Shown here: piece after piece, positions 51,001 through 61,779 of the stretch
Layout of the letters: every line of letters begins with the position of its first letter
How positions within the stretch are numbered: the stretch's first letter is position 1
Source of the DNA: Triops longicaudatus
Lineage: Eukaryota; Arthropoda; Branchiopoda; Notostraca; Triopsidae
DNA length: 64,000 nucleotides
Direction: 5' to 3'
Assembly (NCBI GenBank): GCA_022885665.1
Contig: JAGQDJ010000017.1
Span: forward strand, 372,001-436,000
Notes under the pieces: model-generated
Database searches by the model: none
What the model saw: only the letters and a program-made list of their open reading frames with translations
Told to the model about the DNA's origin: nothing
Translations under genes and position numbers: made by a program

Positions 51001-54000
51001 GTGATGCTACTGGTGCAGAAATGGACGACTTATCTCCGAAAAACGTTGTTTGAATTAGCGGAACTCACCTGGAGGTTTTTGGATCTCCATATGATGAAAA
51101 TTGTTTTCCTGTCGTTATTGTTACTTTCGGTATATGACGTAAGTAAGCAAAGCTTGTGTTACACGATAGTTAAATAGGATCTTTGCAGGTGTGCATTTTG
51201 CACTATCCGTTCTGCATAGCTGTTGTTTTAAGCGTGCCTTCGCGCTACCGGTACCAGAAGTGGGCGTGCCGGGCTTCGGCAAGCTGGGCTTGCTTTCTTT
51301 TCTTAGCAAGAATGATCTACCAAATTAATTACATAGATCATCAGTCGTACGACATTAACTGTACAGTAAGCAAATTTACTTTTCCTCTTAGATGTTTTTT
51401 TTTTACTTAAAAAATATACCAGTGTAGGCCGAAACCTTTTACAAAGTACCTCTTAGGAATTGTTAGTTATTCATTATATTTTACATGTTAGAAGTTTTAA
51501 TTTTGAGAACTGGTTAATGTGAATACGGCTTCTTAATGCATTCTTTTAACTTTAGTGGAGTAATAGTAGTTTCTACGCGGGGAACACCACAACTTTAAAC
51601 CTCATGGAGTGGATAGGCTTTCGAAAAAGTGCTAAGTTGCCGGAATTGCTGAAGGGTTACATTGGTAATAGCATTGCTATTTATGTTAAAATGCAAAAAA
51701 AAATCTGCTTCATTTCTTTCTTTTACTTTATTTTAGGCGTAATTTTGGTTCTGACCGTTCAAGCCGTAATCCACATTCGTCAAGGGTTGCAAGGTGTGGA
51801 AGTACCGAAAGAAGGACAACTGGGCGTTTTGTTCGAGGGCGTAGGCCGAGCGCAGGCAGACGAGGGGCTTGTCCAGTGTTTAAAATTTTTGATAAATTAC
51901 GGATTTTACAAATTCGGTGTTGAGGTATTAGGTTTTCCCTTTTTGTGTCACTCATTTTTAACTCGGTTTACCTTATTTCGCGTAGATTTGTATGGTTACC
52001 ATGGTTGGTGTGCTTGGTTCCCGTCTAGACATCTACTCTCTTGTCTACGCTGGCTGGTTGTGTTACTTGTACAGACAACCCCGCCCTGAATTGGTCCGTG
52101 TCTGGCCGATACTGGTCATTTGTATAGCAGTCTGCTTAGGAATACAGTACATTCTGTGCTTGGGTTTACCGCCTTCCCATTGTCTCGGTAGGTATTTTCA
52201 AAGCGTGAAACAATTTTGCATACTTATATTAATAACTTTTTTAATACTTTGCTCTTTTTTATCAATAGAATATCCTTGGGACGTATATCCAAAGCTACGA
52301 GATTGGCTATTTTTACCCGATTTTGTTAAGCCGCCGGAAGCCTACAAACTAGTCAGTACGTGAACACCTGTAGTCATGTCGCTTTCCATTCTCAAAGTAA
52401 CGCCTTTTGATTTAACAGCTGACTTTGTATTGCTGGCGTTATGCTGCGGTCAGTGGGTGATATTCTGTGGCGAGCCGTTCAATTACTACGCAGAGGCAGG
52501 CACGAATAACGATCTTGGTCCTTCTCCGGAGAAAAACCCCTTAGCCGACTTCCTCACCGGTCCTTCCAAGTGCTGGTTGGATTTAGTGAAATCAACCGTC
52601 TGTCCGGCAATGTACTGGGTAGCTCTGTCGATCATGTTCCTGGCTGGTACCAATCGCGTGAATGCTTTCGCCATCGGTTATTTACTGGCTTCGTTCCTCT
52701 TTCTATGGAAGGGCAACGAGTTCTTTCTGTGGCCTCGGCACAAAGTTTTGCATTGGTATGTATTTTCACTGACTGGACGGCATTGAAATATTTCATTAAT
52801 GTAGGTGGAATGCGCTTTTGGGGTACAACGTAGCTGTAATGACTGGCAAAGCCTTCTTACAACTTATTGGCTGTGCCTTTATTACCCAGCTGCAAGTCAG
52901 CGCGTGTTGGCTGGTCCAGATCTGGGGTATAGCGTGTTTACAGAAATTTGGAGTCAAAGCTCCTCTTAGTGGGTCGGGTATGTTCTTCTAATTGACCGTA
53001 CCTTCTGAAACGCGTCATTTGACATCTTATATTAAGAGAACAGAATTTTTCGTCATAATTCTAATGCAAAGGCCCCATGTGTCTTAATCCAGATTTTACA
53101 GATTGTCCATTACCGACAGACGAGGCTGGAATGTTTTGGGACGGAGTATGTTTTGCGTTCTTACTGTTTAGCCGACGACTTTTTGGCAGCTATTACTTCT
53201 CACATGTCGTAAATGAGATTAAGGCGCAGAATATGTTAGCATCCAGGTGAGAATTTCTTAAATTGCTTTTCAAGTATCCTATCGGCTGGGTTCCGTAGAG
53301 GAGCTGAACTCATTGCGGCGTTGGCCGCTGAAAGAATTCGTGAGCAAGAAGAAGAAGAGAAGCGTATCTTGGATTCCATTAGAGAAAAGATGGACCGAAT
53401 TAAAGCTGCACAGCAGCGATTGAAATCACAAACAGAATCTCAGGACCATTACAAAAGTAAGTCTCTTATTGCATTTGTCTCACCATGGGTAGGTTGCAGG
53501 TATAGTGTAGTTAGGAAACGCTTAAACAAAGGCGGAGTTTTTTAAATTGTTGTCGCTTTTATCTAAAAAAATTTGCGTCTATTTTAGAATTTGCGTAACA
53601 TTTTGTAGATACACGCGTCAATTGATATAGACATTTCTGTCTTCGAACCTAAAATGAATTTGACGTAGTGTTGGACATTTGTTAGGAATTATTTTCAGCT
53701 ACGACATAAGCCGAAAAGCCATGCGTGTCTTGTGTCACAAGGAGCCTCATAGTCATAATATAAGTAGCACAGACAGAGGTAAGTAATTAAGAGGCGTCAC
53801 TTGAAGATAGGAGAACAAAGATAGTGTACGTTTTGTTTCGTGAAACTCAGATTTTCTTATTTCTATACATTCTTACCTAACACATGATCGGATGCCACTT
53901 AGGTCAAGCAGCATTTACTCGTTCTTCATTTAGAATGCAAACTAAGCTATAGACCCAATAATTATATCCACTAACATTAACTAATGCATTGCGAAATATA

Positions 54001-57000
54001 GGAACGATTTGGCGTGCTTTTGCATGCCTCGAGATAGCATAGAAACGATCTTCGTAAAACATGAAGCGCACCTTTTGTCCATTTTGTTCTTGCAGGCGGG
54101 TATTTTGGACGAAAATTTTGCCAAGAAAACTAACATTCTATTATTCAACATGGACTATTTATATCAGTTATAATAACGTAAGTACGTTATAGTGGACTAC
54201 CTCTTATCCGTGACGGTTTAACTGTCAGGAAAATGTTGGTATTTTAGTCGTGAGAAATTAGCCCGAATTTGGAGACTAAACACGAGTTCACACTAGAAAA
54301 GTAATGAAAAATTACTGATCTTTAACTTAATTAAGAAACGCTTCAGCATCATTATAATCAATACAAAATTACAAATTGGAAATTTTACACATTTATTAAT
54401 ATTTTAAAGTGTTTTCGAATAAACCGGTCATCCGTTGTGTGGCCCATTCCGGTACCCGAACTATTAGCGATGTAATGTTGATTACACCAATATGTAGCAT
54501 TAATTCAAAATTAATTAATTCATGTTATTACATTCATGGTATTACAGTATTGTATTTAGATCTGATACAGTAATTTAGTAGGAAAGAAAATATCTCGCGT
54601 ACACATCTTTCTCAACTACTAGTCCTTTCTTTATTCTGCGTTCTTGTCGTCGGTAAGCGATCAGAAACACAAACCTGACAATCATTGGTTTACTACGTAT
54701 TGGTTTACTACGTAGCTCTCCTGTCTCTGTAGTTTTGACTGCATTGCTATGTTGACATGTCGTAGGTGCGAATAGGCCCTAACACCTAACAAACTTGCGG
54801 CAATTCATTGATAGGTATGCGAGCGACTCATTTACATTGTTAAATTACGTGCTGTATTTTTTTTTTAACCACAAACATGGTACTTTTGCGGTATTCCGTA
54901 GTTTAATAAAATGGTTGTGTAGTGTTGCAGGTCATTGTGTAGTTAGCCGTAGTCTATTTAAAAGTTTGTGTGGTTTGAAATATCTGTCATTGTGTGTTTT
55001 GGCGATGGGCTCATTGTGTAATGTCTTAATCGCATCATGTTTTGGTGGGGATTTGTTTTGTCCTGATTTGAGTAGCGGGAGGTCGCGACCCTTGCTCTAC
55101 CATCCCTTCACGCCTCTCCTTAGCCGAAGAAGGCGTGGCTTTCGTGTCCCAACCACCTTCAGCCCGAGATCCAACACAATTCCTCCACTTCTTTAGTGAA
55201 GATCCTCGCGCTCATTCGGTTACGCCGTCTGCTTCTCCCTTCCGCCCCATTTCGCCGTCGGTAGTGACCGCTGTGCCTTCCAGCGGTGTTGAAAAGTCGG
55301 TCACGCGTACGGCGGGCGCGACATCACCTTCTTCCGCTGCCTGTTCCTTCTCATTGGACGGTTACTGTGAACAGCGTCTATCACTGTATACGCCCCAAGG
55401 CACCGCCCCCGCGACGCCCCTCCCCTTTGACGAATCCATCCTGGGAAGTCACTCTGAAAAGAAACCGGTGCCTACACACGTCCGTCATCATTCTCAGCCT
55501 GTTTCTACCCAAATTTTCCCGCTGAAGCCACCACCCACTCCCCGGCGACGCTCGAGCCTTCGCAGACGTTCCTTCGCTGCCTCACCTGCCGGAGTTTCGC
55601 ACCATACGTGTAAACACCATCACCATAAAATCACATATGGGAATAATCCAATCCGGAAGCACTCATTAAGGCCTCAGATCCACCATTGCAACGCATGGTC
55701 GCTCCCTGCTCAGGTCTATTTTACACCCGCGTCACCAAGTTTTGCTTGTTTTGTTGGTTTCTTTGGGTTCACCATGCTTCATTTGTGGCTGCATTAACAA
55801 AAAATCGCTTGGCGCTTTATTTACTCCTAACAGAAGCTTTAAGGGTGGATGGGTATGAGACGATTTCCAATCACTGACACGGAAATGTTTTTAGCTATCC
55901 GATCTGGCGACTACCATCTGTTCACGGATGATGAGCTGGTAGCTCATGAGGGCAAATTAGCCCCCAAAGCTGAAGAAGAAGATTGTGGAGATACGTTATC
56001 CCTTGGACGAGTAAAGCACTCTGTTAACTAGTTGAGATTAATGAAGTCTCACTAATGGATACTTTCGGTTTCAGTTTGTTAGTACCGCATTTCGCCACGG
56101 AATCGAAGAAGCTACGGAGCGAGCGGAGCGAAGATCAGACAGTGAAGGACTCAGCGTACCAGCCCATTCGCCTTCACATAGTCGCAGAGTTTCCTGGAGT
56201 ATTCAGGTGTAGTATTACAGAGCACTTATCAAATTTAACCAATAATAAATTACTGTATATTAAGTTAGATAGCCTTGAATATATAGAATAAAAATTTAAA
56301 GATTTTTTAGTTTTTTAGACGATAAAATACGCTTTTTTTATGTGTACGTGAGAAAACGAGATAGTGGAAAACAGTGATTTTGGTTTTTATATTCTATTTA
56401 CGGGGCATAGGTACCGCATTACGATGATCGGAGTCATAGTAATCGCACATCAGCGGTCTTTGATGATAACCCTGTCGAGTACGCCGAGAGCGAGATTATA
56501 GTGGAAAGACTCGAGTACGTGCAGCGGGAAGAAAGCCACGACGAAGAAGATCATGATGATTACTTCGCAGGGGACCCAGAAGAAGATGATGAAGAAGAAA
56601 TACCACGACCAGCAGGATTAGTGGGGAAAATCGAAAGCGTGTTAGCCACGACTTTACGCAAAATCTGGGTTATGCTAAGATTTACCATAGCCTTCATCAA
56701 TTCGTCGTTAAGCAGTGCTGCCAATAGCGTGGACACTTTCTGCTACGACTACCGTTATGTCATAAAAACCCTTGCTGAAGAAAAAAGTGTCTTAAAGGTA
56801 AACACTAGCCCCTTTGCTAGTTAATCTGTTCAGTCTTCTTTTTTGATACATTTTCTCTTTATTTTATTATTTTATTTATTTAGTTTTTTATTATATTTTG
56901 TATTGGTTCTTAGGCGCAGCTAAGCATGTATTACGGCGACAAGTACGGCGTTAGCGATTGGGATCTCCATAGTGCCATCAACGTCTTCAAGCAACTAAGG

Positions 57001-60000
57001 TGAGAAGTGTTAAAATTGTGCCTCATTAGCAATCAGTGTCGCATGGCTTTTGGTGTGATTATGTTTATGGTGCTTAAAATGTGGATTGAAACGCAAAAGT
57101 CGCTTTAAATGTGTGTAATCGGATGTTTGTGTGTGTCTGTACTAGCTCCGACCCTTCTCCCGAACCTCGAAGGCAAAAGACTAGCACCCCATCCCCGCAA
57201 CCTGCGTCTCGCCCACGTGACGTGGTGGAGATCCGTATTGAATGCGCCTCTGTAGATGGCTACTTGAGTGGTGGTAGCAGTGTAGAGAATGCTACTTGCC
57301 GATCCACGCCAACACCTTCCTTGCTAGAGCCAACCCTAGCACCTCCGCAAACCAGCCAGAAACACAGGTACGCAGCGTTCTTCGAGGCTTCGTTCGATAT
57401 TCATTAGGCTGTGAGACGTGTGTTAACGTATGCTTTTGTTTATGAGTTTAGCTAAAGAAGCAAAAATCACGTTTACATCATTTATCAGCAATTGTAAGTT
57501 TCACAAACGAAACATTCTTACTTAGTACAGTAAAGGTTAACCTATCTAGTTAGTTTTAGATAGTTGTCATTCTAACTTTGAACATTCGGACTGAGACGGT
57601 ATATTTTTGAAGGGAAAAATTGATTAAGGGTAAAGAGTAGACATGTTTGAAACATCTTTTTAACACCTATTCGGAAAATAATTTAATCTAATCTCTTGAG
57701 TAGAAATTTAGTCAAGAACACTGTACATAATATTTCTCTTCGGTTAGTCAACAAAAATTTAAATATTTTCACTGCAAGTTTATATTCAGAAAACTTCGTA
57801 ATAAATACACATCACTTTTCCGTTTAGGGATACTTGGTTGCGTCCACCCGGAGAAGGACTTGCAATAGAATCAGATGACCGTCGCAAACCGATTGGGTTC
57901 CAGCAGTACCCGCTTTTACGGCTGATCACATCTTTATGGTTCGCGTTGATGTCCAGGTCCGAGATAGTGTCCTATTTGGCCGTATTTTGGAACCATGTCA
58001 AATCGGCATCAGTCTTATCCCTTCCTTTGCCTTTGATGGTTTTTGTATGGGGCACCCTCTCCGTACCACGCCCCACGCGCCACTTTTGGATTTCCCTCAT
58101 CGCTTATGTGCAAATCGTCGTGCTGGTGAAGTGTTTCTTCCAGTTTGATTTATGGACCTGGAACCTTCCGTACACTTTAAATGCTAATTTGGGTCAGCCT
58201 TTTTGGCCTCCGCGTATTATTGGCGTGGAAAAGAAGGAAAAATATGCCATTTGGGATTTGGTCCTCTTACTTGTCCTGTTCTTCCATCGGTAAACTTATA
58301 AAATGCTCTGCCTCCATTTGCGATGGACGGTCTTGTAAAATTAATTTGTTTCTTTCGCTAAGGTTTACGTTAAAATCAATGGGACTATGGAAAGACGCTG
58401 GTGACGGACCGAGTGCCAAAAAGAAAAAATTGATGGAAGAACATGAGACCAAAAAGAAAGAGGAGGAAGAGAAAGAAATGGCGCTTTACCAACCGAATAA
58501 TAAGAATAATGAGTCAGCCTTTGCGTTTGACCTAACTACCGTTGAAACGCCCGGTTCTCCGGTTCTTTCAACAGCCTCGGAAGATAATCTCACCTTGAGG
58601 GCATTGTCAACCCCAAGTCGTGCTCCTAGTCCAGTGAATTTTCCCACCAACAAGTACGCTGAGCGCTTGCAAGATGCGAAAAAGCGACTCAGAGAAGCTG
58701 CGGATATCGCCATACCTTTCTGCAAAAACAAGTAAAAAATATCAAGACGCGTACTTCAACATTCATGTAATGGATTTGGTACTATTTCTGTAGCATTCAG
58801 GCCTGTCTTGCACGGACAAGGCATTTTTGGTTCTCGCTTCTCAATCCTTCTACTCGAGTTTCCAAAGATATTTATACATGGATGTTTTTATGCGACTTTT
58901 TCAACTTCTTCGTCGTAATTTTTGGTTTTGCGGCATTCGGGGTAAATTCCAATTCAGTATTTCTGACAATTAATAAATATTTATTCGCAGACCCAACAAG
59001 GAGATGGGGGCGTTATGGCGTACTTGGAAGAATCTCGCGTTCCGATACCATTTCTGGCCATGTTGGTTCTTCAGTTTGGGTTAATTCTGGTGGACAGAGC
59101 GTTGTACTTGAGAAAACATCTTTTAGGGAAACTACTTTTTCAGTTGGCGACCACTGTGGGTATTCACATTTGGATGTTTCTCATCCTCCCAGCAGTCACC
59201 GAGCGGTAATTTGTTAGCTTGTTGTTTATTGTTAGGTGTTTGTTGTTTGTTGCTGGAATATCGACTGATCATTTCTTGCATTGCAGTCCTTTTAATGCAG
59301 CTCGACCCCCACAAATTTGGTACATGGTCAAGTGCATATACTTGCTTCTGTCGGCGTACCAGATTCGTAGCGGCTATCCAACCCGTATCTTAGGCAATTT
59401 TGTGACGAAAAACTACAACTACGCGAATTTTTTCCTCTTCAAAGGGTAAATTCCAAAAGTTTTGCATTTTCTTTCATTGGGTTTTCGCCGTGCTAAATAA
59501 AAGGTTTGGTGTTGTAGGTTCATGCTGGTACCTTTTTTGTTTGAATTGCGGGCATTGATGGATTGGCTTTGCACGCCAACGACGATGTCTTTGTCAGATT
59601 GGATGAAACTAGAGGATATATTTGCGTCGATTTTTAAAATTAAGGTAAGAGATCTGTAAGAGAATTTTTATCAATTTTTACAAGTGTGTTTGTTTAGTGT
59701 GAACGGCGAGCAGAAACTGCATATCCTCAGGGCAGAGGACAACCTAAGAGACCTATTGTTAAGTACGGCATGGGCGGGTGCTTCCTACTTATCATCATAG
59801 GAGTCATTTGGTTTCCACTCGTCCTTTTCGCACTCGGAAACACTGTTGGCCTACCCAGTGTACCCGAAACGATACACATTGAATTCAACTTCGGGGGCAA
59901 TGGACCACCGGTTTATCGTGCTGATATTCAAAACCGAGAAATCTTAAGGTAATCAGTGGTTCTTTGCTTTGTTGAACTAAGTGACAAAGGCTGTATTGTG

Positions 60001-61297
60001 CTTTAAAAGAATTCTAATAACGCAAGGAATTCAACTAACTTAAATGTATGGAATGTTCCAGATTTAACGAAGGCGATTGGAATAAGTTTTGGTACAAGTA
60101 CCAGGATGACCGCGTTGCTCAGACGTTCCTCGCCTCCTACGACTGGCAAGATGTGGGCGTAGGCCAATTTAACCAAAATTCCTCCATTTTGTGGGATATG
60201 AGCCCACCCGCAAGATTAGCCTTATCGAGAAAGCTTTTACAAGGTATTGTCAAGCAACCTTTCTGGAAGGCTGTGGTTTCGAATGTAAAAATATTTTACT
60301 TGTAAAGGACGCCCGGTGGATTTGGCTCTGAAATGGACCATAAACAGGGAATCGAGCGGTCCAGATATGCCTCCAGTGGTTAATGATGAACGGGTTCTCA
60401 CCTGGGACAAAAATATTCCCGCAGCCGATCGCGAGGCGTTGGCCGGTATCTTGAACGGAACGCGAACCTTGGCTACTGTTAAAGTGAAACATTTGTTTCC
60501 GAAGTTCATTAAACTTACGAACAAAGGCACTGCTGGATTTGCGTGGCAACTTTCACAAAGTAATCCTACCTATCTTTTATGTATTTATTTATTATGATTT
60601 TTTATATTATTTAAGTTTTTTTTTGGCGTAGCCTCAATAACTGACCGAAAATGTCTCGTTTTAGGTACAGGAGATGAGGGTTACGGAGACGTATTTCTTA
60701 CAGTAGAGCGAGATGTAATAACTAATGTTCTTTGGTGGCGCTTAAGAGAAGATTGCAGTACATCACGATGGGCATGGCTACCGTACTACGACCAGTGCCA
60801 ATACCTCAGTATTTATTTCTTTAGCGAAAAGATGTTTCCTTCAGAGCTCAGCTTTATTTCCGGCGGAGGGTGTGTATTTGCTATTACTACTACGTGACAG
60901 CTGTAATTCTGACTTATTGTTTTAATGGCAGAATTATTGGAATGTATACAACGTTTGTGCTCGTGGCTGCGAAATTCATACGAGATATCTTTAGTGGCAT
61001 GGCGAACACGATTATGTTTGAAGATATGCCATACGTAGATCGCATTTTACAGGTAAGCAGCTTTATTGACATCTAAGTTGGTGGCATTCATGTTAAAGGG
61101 AAAAAGTAATATTGTTCGTTTTGAAGTTGTGTTTGGATATCTATTTGGTCCGTGAAAGTGGTGAACTCGAGCTAGAAGAAGATCTTTTCGCGAAACTCAT
61201 CTTCTTGTACCGGTCACCAGAAATGCTCATTAAGTGGACGCGTCCCCCAACTCGTACCGGTAGTATTTCTGCTGCTTCGGAGCAGTTTTCGACATAA
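45017..61297 (+). CDS. Piezo: Piezo-type mechanosensitive ion channel
   Basis: About 42 exons were traced in consistent phase: 45017-45083, 45295-45390, 46643-46762, 46843-47090, 47144-47418, 48909-49186, 49300-49412, 49462-49728, 49809-49944, 50008-50237 ... 57828-58289 ... 60932-61052, 61127-61297. The product is about 2569 residues, or about 2748 with the disordered exon at 55073-55609; both fit the family size. The N-terminus (MSSSWIVCAILTHVF) begins a chain of repeated four-helix units. Diagnostic blocks include NGLSLLYLIFLFVGPW, IRSGDYHLF, FWPPRIIGVEKKEKYA with FFHR, DFFNFFVVIFGF, VPFLFELRALMDW in the anchor near the pore, an extracellular cap (exons 37-40), and the end FLYRSPEMLIKW. 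The protein is a stretch-gated cation channel of the plasma membrane. Intron 13 uses a GC donor. Exon edges around 53.5-55.9 kb are the least certain. Confidence 0.95.
45391..46642 (+). other. Large intron 2 of Piezo
   Basis: About 1.25 kb between the second and third coding exons, much longer than the typical intron here. No open frame, repeat or RNA gene is convincing. Long early introns often hold regulatory sites, but none is identifiable. Confidence 0.7.
47419..48908 (+). other. Large intron 5 of Piezo, with homopolymer and unknown base
   Basis: About 1.49 kb between exons ending YAR and starting LFGFVAF. It includes a T run followed by a G run and a single unresolved base at 48782. Nothing else is recognisable. 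Confidence 0.7.
48751..48782. repeat. T-run then G-run with unresolved base
   Basis: About 20 T followed by about 11 G and an N at 48782. This is likely a sequencing or assembly weak point. Confidence 0.85.
53686..53778 (+). other. Piezo exon 24 (small phase 1-1 exon)
   Basis: 93 bases with the acceptor TTTGTTAG|GAATTA and donor AGAG|GTAAGT. It joins exon 23 (coiled-coil end, DHYK) to the exon starting IRSGDYHLF, giving a His/Ser-rich linker ending in Ala-Ile-Arg-Ser-Gly-Asp-Tyr as in other Piezos. A nearer CAG acceptor at 53698 would create an early stop, so the upstream AG is preferred. Confidence 0.6.
53779..55072 (+). other. Large intron between Piezo exons 24 and 25
   Basis: About 1.3 kb, AT-rich, without a convincing exon. 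A short direct repeat (TTGGTTTACTACGTA twice) occurs near 54685-54715. Confidence 0.5.
55073..55609 (+). other. Probable cassette exon of Piezo encoding a Ser/Pro-rich disordered segment
   Basis: An open stretch of about 179 codons in the Piezo gene, with acceptor GATTTGAG|TA and a possible donor ACGT|GTAAAC, phase 1 at both ends. It encodes a Ser/Pro/Arg-rich segment (SPSVVTAVPSSG, PPPTPRRRSSLRRRSFAAS). It would sit in the cytosolic loop before IRSGDYHLF. The frame stays open beyond the proposed donor, so its 3' edge is uncertain. Confidence 0.5.
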
Positions 61298-61779
61298 TGT
61301 ACATTGTTATAAAAAAATCAGCGTTAACCACGTTAAGTTGGCATGCTACGTGCAATAGAAAAAAAAACAGGACCAAGAGAGTAGCTTTTTCTAACGCGCT
61401 TCATATTTTATGGACTGATTTGCTTGTGAATCATCATCTCCGAAATCTGGCTTTCTGTGGTTTGCTTGTTGTCATGTGAGCAAGGTTATCCATGAATACA
61501 TGGCCTATTCTGACAGAAGCGTATTATGCTCATTGTTTCTCATGAGATCATGCAACTTCTGCTGAACGGACAAGACTGTGCATTCATTATACAACGAACA
61601 TGCCGTACTGAGCAAAAATTCCGACCACTTATCACCGTGAAAACGAAATCATAGCTATCTTATCGCTATCCACGAACGAAGGTGATAAAGCGTGTTAGCT
61701 GTTGTGCCGCATCAGTTCGTAGGGCGCACTCCACCGTGCAAGTACTTCGACTAAGGTGTAAGAGACGAAAATTAAAGAA
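61298..61779. other. Intergenic region between Piezo and the Rh gene
   Basis: About 480 bases without a gene. It should contain the Piezo 3' end and the promoter of the Rh gene. I see no canonical AATAAA. Confidence 0.5.

Noticed and set aside
54101..54145. Possible Piezo exon after a TTCTTGCAG acceptor
   Set aside because: In the required phase it meets a stop after about 13 codons and has no donor.
60250..60549. Minus-strand open frames of nearly 100 codons
   Set aside because: They are antisense shadows of a Piezo cap-domain exon.
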